A stretch of 38,321 nucleotides of DNA from an uncultured Mycoplasmatota bacterium (GTDB lineage Bacteria > Bacillota_I > Bacilli_A > RF39 > UBA660). Position 1 is the stretch's first letter. Every line of letters starts with the position of its first letter. Where the stretch lies: positions 1 through 38,321 of the forward strand of contig USRP01000003.1 of NCBI GenBank assembly GCA_900557185.1, read 5' to 3'. A program made the position numbers and the translations under genes. The notes under the pieces are model-generated. The model saw nothing but the letters and a program-made list of their open reading frames with translations. It ran no database searches and had not been told where the DNA came from. Of the stretch, positions 7,661 to 15,646 are shown one piece after another.

Positions 7661-8703
7661 TCTGTAATGGTAAGAGCTTCGTCAGTTGGTTGAATTTGAA
7701 CGTAAGTATTTCCATCATTTAATTTTACTGTAGAACCATCTAAATATGTATAATTCGTTTTAGCGGAACGGCCACTTTTCTCCCATTTAATTGGGACTGC
7801 ATAACCGTTTGTTATATAGTATCCATCTCCACTAGAAACATCATCTATATCTTGTCTACCATAATTATCAATACTATGATTACCCATTTTTTGAATAATA
7901 ATATTCTTTGTATAGTATTGTTCATGGGTTACTTTATCGACATGTGCTTGACTATCCATACTTCTTAAGTAAACACCACGATTCGCATCATATGTATATC
8001 CTGTTGCATGATAGTAAGAATAACGAATACTGATGTTATTCGCTGGCATAGCCCCCTCTTTCTGATCTAAAGAGATAGGATCGACACTATAATCGAAATT
8101 TTCAAAATCATCACTTGTCGTACGATATCCTCTATTTTCAGCACCTGCTTTTAAGTTTTCAATACTCGTAAATACATTGTGTGGAGCAGCTACACTTCGA
8201 TCACGCCAATAAGTACTTTGAGCATTCGTAATTCCATTTAAGTTATTCACACCTAACAAGTCAATATCGTTTTTCGCAAACTCACTCCAGCCATAATGCC
8301 CATATATCGCATCATTTTCCAAAGCATAATCTAAGAAATAATGTCTAGCACTACGAACTGGTCCAATCAATTCTGTATCTTGATCTTTAAAAATAGCCAT
8401 GATTCTCGTTAGTCCACCTTCGACAATAATTTCATATGTTAAATAAGCATCTTGTAACCCAGCATGAGCAGTATAACCAACATTGTTATCAATCATTACA
8501 GCATATGGTCTCTCATCACTATTTAAATCCAATATTTTCAATGTTTTCTTTGGTTTTGTTATCTTTTCAGCAACATCTTTTAATGGGGCATCTTCTTGAA
8601 AAACAAAGAAATATACTCCGATAGCAAGCACTAATACAAATAATAAACCAAGTATAATCAATCCCCTATTTTTTTTCTTACTTTTTCGTTTTCTTCTTTG
8701 CAT
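7657..8703 (-). CDS. yerB: YerB-like lipoprotein-family protein (DUF3048), membrane-anchored
   Basis: 348 residues. A basic N-terminus (MQRRKRKSKKK) precedes one membrane helix (about 13-33); no lipobox Cys is seen, so the protein is anchored by the helix rather than lipid. The extracellular part carries the DUF3048 pattern: PYAVMIDN, YEIIVEGGLTRIMAIF, IGPVRSARHYFLDYA and a C-terminal beta domain. B. subtilis YerB is a lipoprotein of unknown function. The longer frame reaches back to 8757, but TTAGGAG lies just before the ATG at 8703 and the upstream part coincides with a terminator and promoter. It is coupled by ATGA to the next gene. Confidence 0.85.
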   Translation of the reverse strand: MQRRKRKSKKKNRGLIILGLLFVLVLAIGVYFFVFQEDAPLKDVAEKITKPKKTLKILDLNSDERPYAVMIDNNVGYTAHAGLQDAYLTYEIIVEGGLTRIMAIFKDQDTELIGPVRSARHYFLDYALENDAIYGHYGWSEFAKNDIDLLGVNNLNGITNAQSTYWRDRSVAAPHNVFTSIENLKAGAENRGYRTTSDDFENFDYSVDPISLDQKEGAMPANNISIRYSYYHATGYTYDANRGVYLRSMDSQAHVDKVTHEQYYTKNIIIQKMGNHSIDNYGRQDIDDVSSGDGYYITNGYAVPIKWEKSGRSAKTNYTYLDGSTVKLNDGNTYVQIQPTDEALTITE

Positions 8704-8722
8704 AGTTACATCTCCTAAAGTT

Positions 8723-8731
8723 ATTGTAACA
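8723..8731 (-). promoter_or_regulatory. extended -10 promoter of the yerB-like gene
   Basis: Minus-strand TGTTACAAT lies immediately after the SNF2 terminator and about 20 bases before the chosen ATG. Confidence 0.45.
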
Positions 8732-8732
8732 T

Positions 8733-8758
8733 AAAAGTTGGAAACAAGAATTTCCAAC
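8733..8758 (-). terminator. terminator behind the SNF2 helicase gene
   Basis: GTTGGAAA/TTTCCAAC give a perfect 8-base-pair stem followed by TTTT on the minus strand. Confidence 0.75.
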
Positions 8759-8799
8759 CTCTGCTTTTTTGTATAACATTGTCAAGAAGATGTTAAGAG

Positions 8800-11700
8800 C
8801 TATTGAAATAACTTTAATAATTCATCACTTGATAATTTTGATAGTACCATCTCACTACGATGTTCTCCTTCAATCATCAAATCACTTAACTCTTTTTTCT
8901 TTTCTTGTAGAGCAATAATCTTTTCTTCAATCGTACCGATACTAATCAATTTAATTACTTCTACTGTTTTCGTTTGACCAATACGATGTGTTCGATCAGT
9001 TGCTTGATTTTCAACTTGTGGGTTCCACCATGGGTCTAAATGAATTACCTCATCAGCACTCGTTAAATTTAATCCTGTCCCTCCCGCTTTTAGAGAGATT
9101 AAGAACACATTTGTATTATCAGAATTAAATCTCTTTACCAGTTGCATTCTCTCTTCTGATTTCGTAGAACCATCTAAATATAAATAAGTAATATGATGAC
9201 TTTCTAACAATGGCATCACATTCTTAAGAACAGATGGAAATTGAGAGAATAACAATATTTTATGATTATTTTGAACCATCTCATCTAATATTTGTAACAA
9301 TGTATCAAATTTACTACTACCTTCATGATAATCATCAAATACTAAACTCGGATCAATACAAAGTTGACGTAATTTTGTAAGTAAAGATAAGATGAAAAAT
9401 TGATTTTGAGCAATCGCATCTCTTTCTTTTAAATCTTCTATTTCTTTCTTTGCTTGTTCTAATTCAGCAACATATAATGCTTTTTGTGCTTCATTTAATT
9501 CTACGTACACTTTATTCTCTAGTTTTTCAGGTAATTCTTTTAATACATCGTGTTTCTTTCTTCTTAAAATAAATGGATCAATTTGTTTTTTTAATTCCAA
9601 GTATTTTGTCTCATCTTCTTCTAAAGAACAGTATTGTTCTCTAAATGTTGCATAGCTTCCTAAGTATCCAGGCATAATAAAATCCATAATACTCCATAAT
9701 TCATAAATCGAATTTTCTAACGGAGTCCCCGTTAAAGCAAACTTGACACGGGCTTTTACCTGTTTAGCAGCAATTGCAGTATCTGATCTTGGATTCTTAA
9801 TATTCTGAGCCTCATCCAAAATCATAGTATCAAAATGATACTTCGTATATTCTTCGATATCTTGGCGTAACAAACCATAAGAAGTAATCAATACTTGAGC
9901 TTTATCTATTTGCTCTAGTTTTTCCAATCGTTTCGCTTTCACATCATTCACAATCATAATCGAAATATCTTTTCCAAATTTCTGGAATTCATCTTGCCAG
10001 TTGTATAGTAAAGAAGTTGGAACAATAATCAATATCTTCGCATCTTTATTTTCTTGTAAACGATGTTTGATGTAAGTAATCGTTTGAATACTTTTTCCTA
10101 ATCCCATCTCATCTGCTAAAATACCACCAAATTCACATTTAGAAATCATATATAACCATTGAACACCTATTTTTTGATATTCTCTTAATACTTTTTCTTC
10201 TTCCTCTGTAAATTGTAATGGACAATTTTTATATGTTTCAAAATTATGAATTAAATCATAAATACTCTGATCGATTTTATAATATTCAGGATTCTCTAAT
10301 TCACTCAACTTTAAACTTTGATATTTTGGTATTTCTATTTGTTCTTGTCCCATGACATTGGAATCCAGTGATAACTTTTGTTGTAACCCTAAAATCGTAT
10401 CTAACCCTTCGTTATCCTCTAAAGATAAATAATCTCCAGATTTCATACGATAGTACTTCTTCTTTTGTTTGACACTCTTTAATAATTCTTTTATCTCATC
10501 TTTTTCTACACCCTCAATAGAAAATTGATAACTCATAATTCCATCAGAACCAATTTGAAATGTATTTTTAACCGAAGATTTTTTAAAAATATGGACTTTT
10601 TTTAGATTATTTGAAACATAAGTATCATGTTTTTCAACAATCTCTTTTAAACCATGTTGTAAAAAGGAACATGCCTGTTCAGGATCTTTTATTGTAAATA
10701 TTCCTTTACGATAAGATGGTTCGAAACCATATTGTTCTAATTCTTCGATATATTCTTGTTCTTTTTCTGGATCACGGATTACATAAGTATCACCAATATA
10801 ATTTCGTGGACTTAAAACATTAATTTCTTCATTTCCATATTGTAATTTAATAAACGAAACAATATCTATCCCCTTTTTTTCAAAATAGAATTTACAATGA
10901 GGTAATTGAAATAGAAAATGATTTGAAAGTTGTTCTTTGATATTTGGATTTAACTCGTTTAAAGTAATACAAAGTTCATTCGCAAAATTTTTATAATATT
11001 CTTTTGTAATCGTAACCTCACTACGCTTATTTTCTATCATTGTTTTTAAAAATAAAGCAGCTTTTGGTGAAATGTGAAACAACTGTCTCTGATAAATAAT
11101 ATAAGTATAATCAGAAATAACTGGTTCTATTTCTAAATCAGAAAAATGGATGGTAAACTCTGATTTTTGTTCCGTAATACTCATAGGAATATGAATCATA
11201 TCTAACTCTTTTACATTAGGAAGTGATTGTCTCATTGTTTCTAATGAAAAACTTTTAACTTTTAATAGCTTTAAGAATTCTAATAACGTATCATCTTTTA
11301 AAAAAATATTCGGAGAAGTTTGATAGTAAGAATAAATTCCCCCACGTTCTTTCATTTCAATATATAACTTCATAAAGTGTAGGATATTTTCATCTTGCTG
11401 TGTAAATTGATGTTTTTCTGTATCGAAAGTAAAATACTTTCCTAAAGAAATCTCATAATTTGGCTTGTGATAATTTAAAAGAAATGGAATCAATACTTTT
11501 TTTAATGAATACCTTTTATCTATTCCAATTTTTAAATTTACTTCATAAGTAATTGGCATACTATCAATTTGTTTTAATTCAACATCTAGCGCGATATTTC
11601 TTTTTTTCTTTCGTGGTAAAAATGTTTGAAATAGTATTTCTTGGAAATGATCGCTTTCTTTTGGAAATTCTAATTCATCAAAATAAGTAAACGTATCTTT

Positions 11701-11943
11701 GATTGCTAAAGCAATATGACCACAGTGTTCTTTATGACAAGTACACGTTTTAGAACGAATAAATTTCTCTTTAGAAACAACGATTTGAATGATTTCATTC
11801 TCATACGTATATGTGATTTTTAAATCCGTATCTTCTAATGGTTCTATTTTTCTTTTCTTTAGTTTTGTGTGATTTAAAGAAAGTGATGCGATATAACTAT
11901 CCATCCCTACTAACTTTGTTATTTCTTCTACACGTACCACTCT
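8800..11943 (-). CDS. SWIM-domain SNF2-family DNA helicase/translocase
   Basis: 1047 residues. A SWIM zinc motif lies near the N-terminus (Cys67, Cys69, Cys74, His76). A bacterial SNF2-associated region follows, then the SNF2 ATPase: ADEMGLGKS (about 610-618), DEAQNIKNP (about 710), ALTGTPLEN, YLDGSTK, and HLDPWWNP with QATDRTHRIGQ near the end. Such proteins use ATP to translocate on DNA; members are linked to transcription or repair, but the role of the Firmicute type is not well defined. The frame extends to 11976, but GGAGGTG is well placed for the ATG at 11943. It has its own terminator and no obvious operon partner. Confidence 0.92.
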   Translation of the reverse strand, partial: RVVRVEEITKLVGMDSYIASLSLNHTKLKKRKIEPLEDTDLKITYTYENEIIQIVVSKEKFIRSKTCTCHKEHCGHIALAIKDTFTYFDELEFPKESDHFQEILFQTFLPRKKKRNIALDVELKQIDSMPITYEVNLKIGIDKRYSLKKVLIPFLLNYHKPNYEISLGKYFTFDTEKHQFTQQDENILHFMKLYIEMKERGGIYSYYQTSPNIFLKDDTLLEFLKLLKVKSFSLETMRQSLPNVKELDMIHIPMSITEQKSEFTIHFSDLEIEPVISDYTYIIYQRQLFHISPKAALFLKTMIENKRSEVTITKEYYKNFANELCITLNELNPNIKEQLSNHFLFQLPHCKFYFEKKGIDIVSFIKLQYGNEEINVLSPRNYIGDTYVIRDPEKEQEYIEELEQYGFEPSYRKGIFTIKDPEQACSFLQHGLKEIVEKHDTYVSNNLKKVHIFKKSSVKNTFQIGSDGIMSYQFSIEGVEKDEIKELLKSVKQKKKYYRMKSGDYLSLEDNEGLDTILGLQQKLSLDSNVMGQEQIEIPKYQSLKLSELENPEYYKIDQSIYDLIHNFETYKNCPLQFTEEEEKVLREYQKIGVQWLYMISKCEFGGILADEMGLGKSIQTITYIKHRLQENKDAKILIIVPTSLLYNWQDEFQKFGKDISIMIVNDVKAKRLEKLEQIDKAQVLITSYGLLRQDIEEYTKYHFDTMILDEAQNIKNPRSDTAIAAKQVKARVKFALTGTPLENSIYELWSIMDFIMPGYLGSYATFREQYCSLEEDETKYLELKKQIDPFILRRKKHDVLKELPEKLENKVYVELNEAQKALYVAELEQAKKEIEDLKERDAIAQNQFFILSLLTKLRQLCIDPSLVFDDYHEGSSKFDTLLQILDEMVQNNHKILLFSQFPSVLKNVMPLLESHHITYLYLDGSTKSEERMQLVKRFNSDNTNVFLISLKAGGTGLNLTSADEVIHLDPWWNPQVENQATDRTHRIGQTKTVEVIKLISIGTIEEKIIALQEKKKELSDLMIEGEHRSEMVLSKLSSDELLKLFQ

Positions 11944-11993
11944 CATAAACAACACCTCCATTCTTAAGTATACCATATAAACTTCTTTTTTGA

Positions 11994-12032
11994 TAAAAAA
12001 AGATATCGAATATTCTTATCCGATATCTTTTT
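11994..12032. terminator. bidirectional terminator between XRE and SNF2 genes
   Basis: AAAAAGATATCG and CGATATCTTTTT form a 12-base-pair stem with a 12-base loop; A and T runs on both sides allow function in either direction. For minus-strand genes it ends the XRE transcript. Confidence 0.7.
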
Positions 12033-12046
12033 GTTGATTTTTTTTG

Positions 12047-12071
12047 AAAGTGCACAATTAATGTGCACTTT
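12047..12071. repeat. perfect 10-base inverted repeat
   Basis: AAAGTGCACA and TGTGCACTTT flank the 5-base spacer ATTAA. No T tract follows on either strand, so it is not a typical terminator. It lies 22 bases downstream of an XRE regulator gene. An operator or a stabilising 3' hairpin are both possible. Confidence 0.6.
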
Positions 12072-12093
12072 ACTTAAAATTTAACGTCTTAAT

Positions 12094-12306
12094 TTATTTC
12101 TCTTCTTTATTTTCATAAGCCTCGTAAAAAATTGCATCTGGCTTTTTCTTGAAGATTGCAGAAATCTTTACTGCCATTTCATAAGTCAATCTTCTCTTTC
12201 CATTTTCAATTTGACAGTAAAAAGGTTTACTGATTCCAAGTTTTTCTGCCATCTCACGAGCTGTTAATTTCTTTTTCTTTCTTAATTCTTTTAGTTTTAG
12301 GTACAT
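12094..12306 (-). CDS. XRE-family HTH transcriptional regulator
   Basis: 70 residues, a single Cro/CI-type helix-turn-helix: LKELRKKKKLTAREMAEKLG, then SKPFYCQIENGKRRLTYEMAVKISAIF. The pattern matches the five-helix XRE fold with no ligand domain. It is divergent from another XRE gene at 12445; the two share a 138-base intergenic region. Small phage- or element-like regulators of this kind often act on their own promoter. ATG with GGGAG about 10 bases upstream. Confidence 0.85.
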   Translation of the reverse strand: MYLKLKELRKKKKLTAREMAEKLGISKPFYCQIENGKRRLTYEMAVKISAIFKKKPDAIFYEAYENKEEK

Positions 12307-12444
12307 ACTACTTCTCTCCCTTACATGCTCATTATAACACGTCTCAGGTAAAAAGTCTACTATTAGTGTACTGCAATTATATACTAATTATGAGAAAATG
12401 AATATGTAGTACTTGGAAAATTTTACCATTTGGAGGATGTTATG
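12307..12444. promoter_or_regulatory. divergent promoter region of two XRE genes
   Basis: For the minus-strand gene, TGTTATAAT (12331-12339) is an extended -10 with TAGACT at a 17-base spacing. For the plus-strand gene TATACT near 12393-12398 is a candidate -10 without a good -35. The region is likely to hold operators for one or both regulators; no clear symmetric site stands out. Confidence 0.5.
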
Positions 12445-12687
12445 ATGACAAATATAGATATGGTGAGTCAATATGCGGTATTTAGTAATAATATTCGTTA
12501 CTACCGTAAAAAAAGAGGGTTTACGCAAGAAGTACTAGCTGAGAAATCGGAATTATCAATTTCTTATATTAAACAAATCGAATCATGTAAGGAATATAAA
12601 AATTTGACACTGACGGCAATTTTAAAACTTTCTAAAGCATTAGATATTCCAGTGAATCAATTATTTTATGAAAAAAAGGGGAATTAA
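12445..12687 (+). CDS. XRE-family HTH transcriptional regulator
   Basis: 80 residues. A Cro/CI helix-turn-helix spans most of the protein: NNIRYYRKKRGFTQEVLAEK, SELSISYIKQIESC, then the helix LTAILKLSKALDIPVNQLF. The two ATG codons at 12442 and 12445 follow GGAGG (12432-12436); 8-base spacing favours the second. An in-frame TTG at 12430 overlaps the ribosome site and is unlikely. It is transcribed away from the other XRE gene. It may sense the same signal or antagonise it; no target is identifiable from sequence. Confidence 0.8.
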   Translation: MTNIDMVSQYAVFSNNIRYYRKKRGFTQEVLAEKSELSISYIKQIESCKEYKNLTLTAILKLSKALDIPVNQLFYEKKGN

Positions 12688-12698
12688 ATTCTCCTTTT
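12674..12698. terminator. bidirectional terminator between XRE and yebC
   Basis: AAAAGGGGAATT pairs with AATTCTCCTTTT (one G-T pair). It serves the convergent XRE and yebC genes and overlaps both stop codons. Confidence 0.75.
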
Positions 12699-13413
12699 AT
12701 TGTGCAACATTGTGATAGATATGATTTACATCTTCACATTCATCTAGAAGATGAATAGCTCTTTCAAATGTTTCTTTATCTTCTCCTGCTAATGTTACTT
12801 TTTCTTTTGGTAACCATGTAATTTCATCTACTTCAAATTCAATCTTTGGATCTACTTTATGAATTGCTTCTTTCATAGCAAATAGATCTTGTGGATCAGC
12901 ATAGGCCATAATCATACCATCGTTATCTTCCATATCTTTTACATCGACATCATTTTCAATGAAAGCATCCATTGCTTGTTCTTCATCTAATCCTTTAAAT
13001 CCAATGATTGCTAAATTTTCATACATGTACATAACACTACCAATTGCTCCCATTTTAATATGGCATTTATTAACAACAGCACGTACAGCACTTACAGAAC
13101 GATTTACATTATCTGTTAAGCATTCTACGATTATCGTAGAACCACTTGGTCCAAATAATTCATAACGAACTGTTTGATAAGCTTCATCTACTCCACTATT
13201 TACTTTATCAATTGCTCTTTTAATAATATCATTTGGCACTTGTTCTTTGTGTGCACGTTCTACTAAACGTTTTAATACACTATTACTTTCTAGTTCTACT
13301 CCACCAGATTTAGCTGCTTGATAAATTTCACGTGCATACATTGAATATAATTTTGCTTTGGCAGCTCCTGTTTTTTGAATACTTGCTTTTCTAACTTCAT
13401 AAGCTCTTCCCAT
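12697..13413 (-). CDS. yebC: YebC/PmpR family protein
   Basis: 238 residues, standard family length. Family features: basic N-terminus beginning MGRAYEVRK, the AREIYQAAKSGG segment, PNDIIKRAIDKV, YELFGPSG, and the IIVECLTDNVNRS stretch. The MGRAYE start places it in the YeeN-like branch. Members were long described as transcriptional regulators; some are now reported to act at the ribosome on polyproline stalls, and I cannot tell from sequence which applies. ATG with AAGGTGAGA upstream. It sits between an XRE gene and rnc. Confidence 0.92.
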   Translation of the reverse strand: MGRAYEVRKASIQKTGAAKAKLYSMYAREIYQAAKSGGVELESNSVLKRLVERAHKEQVPNDIIKRAIDKVNSGVDEAYQTVRYELFGPSGSTIIVECLTDNVNRSVSAVRAVVNKCHIKMGAIGSVMYMYENLAIIGFKGLDEEQAMDAFIENDVDVKDMEDNDGMIMAYADPQDLFAMKEAIHKVDPKIEFEVDEITWLPKEKVTLAGEDKETFERAIHLLDECEDVNHIYHNVAQ

Positions 13414-13475
13414 GTTCTCACCTTTTCCCTTTAAGCCTATTATATTTTACTTGAATTTTAATATTTTTTCAACAC

Positions 13476-14138
13476 TTATTTTGTAACCGACTTAGAAAGT
13501 GCATCTTTTGCTGCTAGATTTTCAGCTTCTTTTTTAGAATGAGCGGTTCCTTCCCCATATACGATATCATCTATTTTGACAGCTACTGTAAATGTTTTAT
13601 TATGGGCCGGACCTGTTTCTTTGGTTACAATATACTGTAAAGAACGTTTATCAGTTTGGACTTGTTCTTGTAAAATGGATTTGTAATCATCAAAGAAGTC
13701 TAATGATTGATCTTCCATAATTGGGACAATATAAGTTTCCATAAAATGGGCAACTTCTGGATACCCTTTATCTAAATAAAGAGCTCCTAAAAAGCTTTCG
13801 AAAATGTCTGCTACAATAGCTTTTCGATACATGCCTCCGTTTTCTAATTCCCCTTTTCCTAATCTTAGATCTTCATTTAATCCAAGACGCATAGAATATT
13901 CAAACAAGGCATTTTCACATACTAAATGACTTCTTTTTTTTGTCATTTCTCCCTCTTCCATATCTTTTTTATGATATAGATAGTTACTAACAAAAAGTTC
14001 TAAAACAGCATCTCCTAAATATTCTAAACGTTCATAACTTTCTGTATTCATCTCATTCGCATATGATGTATGAGTGAATGCGGTTTCATATAACTCAGGT
14101 TGATTTGTTTGAATTTTTAACTTTTCTAAGCTTTTCAT
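13476..14138 (-). CDS. rnc: ribonuclease III
   Basis: 220 residues. The catalytic domain has the signature ERLEYLGDAVLELF (about 36-49) with the acidic residues that bind Mg2+, and a later EsFLGALYLD segment with the second acidic set. A C-terminal double-stranded-RNA-binding domain (about 148-217) ends in AHSKKEAENLAAKDAL. It processes rRNA and structured transcripts. ATG with GGTGAT upstream. A TTGGGT, 17-base spacer, TACAAT promoter precedes it on the minus strand. In many Firmicutes rnc is next to smc and ftsY; here it is not. Confidence 0.95.
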   Translation of the reverse strand: MKSLEKLKIQTNQPELYETAFTHTSYANEMNTESYERLEYLGDAVLELFVSNYLYHKKDMEEGEMTKKRSHLVCENALFEYSMRLGLNEDLRLGKGELENGGMYRKAIVADIFESFLGALYLDKGYPEVAHFMETYIVPIMEDQSLDFFDDYKSILQEQVQTDKRSLQYIVTKETGPAHNKTFTVAVKIDDIVYGEGTAHSKKEAENLAAKDALSKSVTK

Positions 14139-14241
14139 AGTATCACCACATCCATTGTATCACAACTCTAATTTTGACCCAACCTTTTTTTATGATTTTC
14201 TATTTTCCTTAGTACCATTCTTCTTTTATATGAGGTGCTGG

Positions 14242-14270
14242 TTTACATTAGAACTAGATTCTAGTATAAT
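14242..14270 (+). promoter_or_regulatory. yidD promoter giving a leaderless transcript
   Basis: TTTACA (14242-14247), 17-base spacer, TATAAT (14265-14270). The expected start of transcription (about 14277) is at the yidD start codon (14279). The spacer contains ACTAGA-T-TCTAGT, a 6-base inverted repeat that could be an operator. Confidence 0.75.
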
Positions 14271-14278
14271 GTTGATGT

Positions 14279-14503
14279 ATGAGAAAATTTATAATACGTA
14301 TGATTTCAATTTATCAAAGTATGCCTCTATCTAGTCATGGACATTGTAAATTTGTACCTACTTGTAGTGAATATACAAAGGAAGCTATTACAACTTATGG
14401 CGTCTTAAAAGGTGGATGGCTCGGTTTAAAAAGAATTATGAGATGTAATCCTTGGAATGCAGGAGGATATGATCCCGTACCACAAAAGGGAGTGAGAAAA
14501 TGA
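14279..14503 (+). CDS. yidD: YidD membrane protein insertion efficiency factor
   Basis: 74 residues with the hallmark HCKFVPTCSEYTKEAI and GWLGLKRIMRCNPWNAGGYDPVP. YidD is a small, amphipathic, membrane-associated protein that assists YidC/Oxa-type insertion; it usually lies near rnpA and yidC, but not here. No ribosome site is visible because the promoter abuts the ATG, so the message is predicted to be leaderless. Its TGA overlaps the next gene's ATG (ATGA). Confidence 0.93.
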   Translation: MRKFIIRMISIYQSMPLSSHGHCKFVPTCSEYTKEAITTYGVLKGGWLGLKRIMRCNPWNAGGYDPVPQKGVRK

Positions 14504-15372
14504 AGAAAAAAATATTACTTTGTTTCTGTTTATTATTAGGAGTTTCTCTTTTTACAGGTTGTTTTAAAAGAGATAATTTAGAAAATATTCAAATTACGAC
14601 AACGTCATACCCGATTCAATATATTACAGAACGATTATATGGAGAATACAGTACAATTGATAGTATTTATCCAATGGGTGTTAATATTCAAAACTATGAA
14701 TTAAATAAGAAACAAATTAAAGATTTTAGTAAATCTAGTATTTATATATTTAATGGTTTATCAAAAGAAAAAGATTATGTGATTCAAATGTTTGACTATA
14801 ATAAAAACATTAAAATTATCGATACTTCTATGAGTATGGAATATTCTAATGAAGTAGAAGAATTATGGTTAGATCCATCTAATTTCTTAATGTTAGCACA
14901 AAATATTAAAAACGGATTACAAGAATATATCGATGATCCATATTTGAAAAATCAAATTGAAGATAAATATGAGGAATTAAAAGTAGATGTTTCTAATATT
15001 GATGCAAGTATTAAATTAGCTGCTGAAAGTAGTTCTAATAAAACAATTGTCGTGTCAAATGATTTATTTAAATTCTTAGAAAAATATGGATATACAGTTA
15101 TTTCTTTAGAAGAAAATAGTAATTTAACAGATAAAACAGTAGCTGATGTAAAACAGATGATAGAAAATGAACAAATTAGTTATATCTTCTTAAAAGAAAA
15201 CGAAGAAGCAAATGGAACAATTCAAAAAATAATTAGACAAACTGGAGTTGAAACATTAACATTAAAGACATTATCAAACATTACAGAAGAAGAAAGTGAA
15301 AATCATCAAGACTATATTTCTTTGATGAATCAAAACGTTGAATTATTGAAGCAAGAATTATATGATGAATAA
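14500..15372 (+). CDS. TroA/ZnuA-like lipoprotein lacking the metal-binding histidines
   Basis: 290 residues. A lipoprotein signal peptide ends in the lipobox LFTGC (Cys21). The remainder follows the two-lobe cluster A-I metal-binding protein: TTSYPIQYITERLYG, the MGVNIQNYEL segment, ELWLDPSNFLMLAQNI, VVSNDLFKFLEKYGY and a C-terminal DYISLMNQNVELLK. In zinc/manganese members the equivalents carry His (G..PHEYEP, H.WLDP, Y.H.AF..). Here those places are Asn/Gln, Glu/Leu and Asn, and the protein has only one His (near 267). No permease or ATPase gene is adjacent. It may bind no metal, or another ligand. It is translationally coupled to yidD. Confidence 0.75.
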   Translation: MKKKILLCFCLLLGVSLFTGCFKRDNLENIQITTTSYPIQYITERLYGEYSTIDSIYPMGVNIQNYELNKKQIKDFSKSSIYIFNGLSKEKDYVIQMFDYNKNIKIIDTSMSMEYSNEVEELWLDPSNFLMLAQNIKNGLQEYIDDPYLKNQIEDKYEELKVDVSNIDASIKLAAESSSNKTIVVSNDLFKFLEKYGYTVISLEENSNLTDKTVADVKQMIENEQISYIFLKENEEANGTIQKIIRQTGVETLTLKTLSNITEEESENHQDYISLMNQNVELLKQELYDE

Positions 15373-15374
15373 TA

Positions 15375-15403
15375 TTGACTTATCAAGCATATTATGGTAA
15401 AGT
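15375..15403 (+). promoter_or_regulatory. rpmB promoter
   Basis: TTGACT, 17-base spacer and TAAAGT, 32 bases before the rpmB start. The -35 is good, the -10 moderate. No terminator separates it from the lipoprotein gene, so some read-through is possible. Confidence 0.5.
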
Positions 15404-15435
15404 TAATTGCAGAGCTTTTATTAAGGAGGAATATT

Positions 15436-15609
15436 ATGGCAAGAAAAGTAACAGCTAAAAAGCCATTATTTGGAAACGCTAGAAGTCATGCCTTAAATGC
15501 AACTAGAAAAAAACAAGGAGTTAATTTACAAAAAGTAACAATTAACGGAAAATCAGTTCGTGTGAGTGCAAGAGAACTTAGAAGTTTGAAAAAAATGGCA
15601 AATAACTAA
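15436..15609 (+). CDS. rpmB: 50S ribosomal protein L28
   Basis: 57 residues: MARKVTAKKPLFGNARSHA, then ATRKKQGVNLQKVTINGKSVRVSARELRS. This is the L28 pattern in short form, without the N-terminal zinc-type Cys pair found in many L28 proteins. AAGGAGGA precedes the ATG at 15436; the longer open frame (from 15394) begins inside the promoter and is not used. A terminator follows at once. Confidence 0.92.
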   Translation: MARKVTAKKPLFGNARSHALNATRKKQGVNLQKVTINGKSVRVSARELRSLKKMANN

Positions 15610-15613
15610 TATA

Positions 15614-15646
15614 AGAAAAAGAGAATCAAATCGATTCTCTTTTTTG
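15614..15646. terminator. bidirectional terminator between rpmB and rnfD
   Basis: AAAAAGAGAATC and GATTCTCTTTTT form a 12-base-pair stem with a 5-base loop, shared by the convergent genes. Confidence 0.85.
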
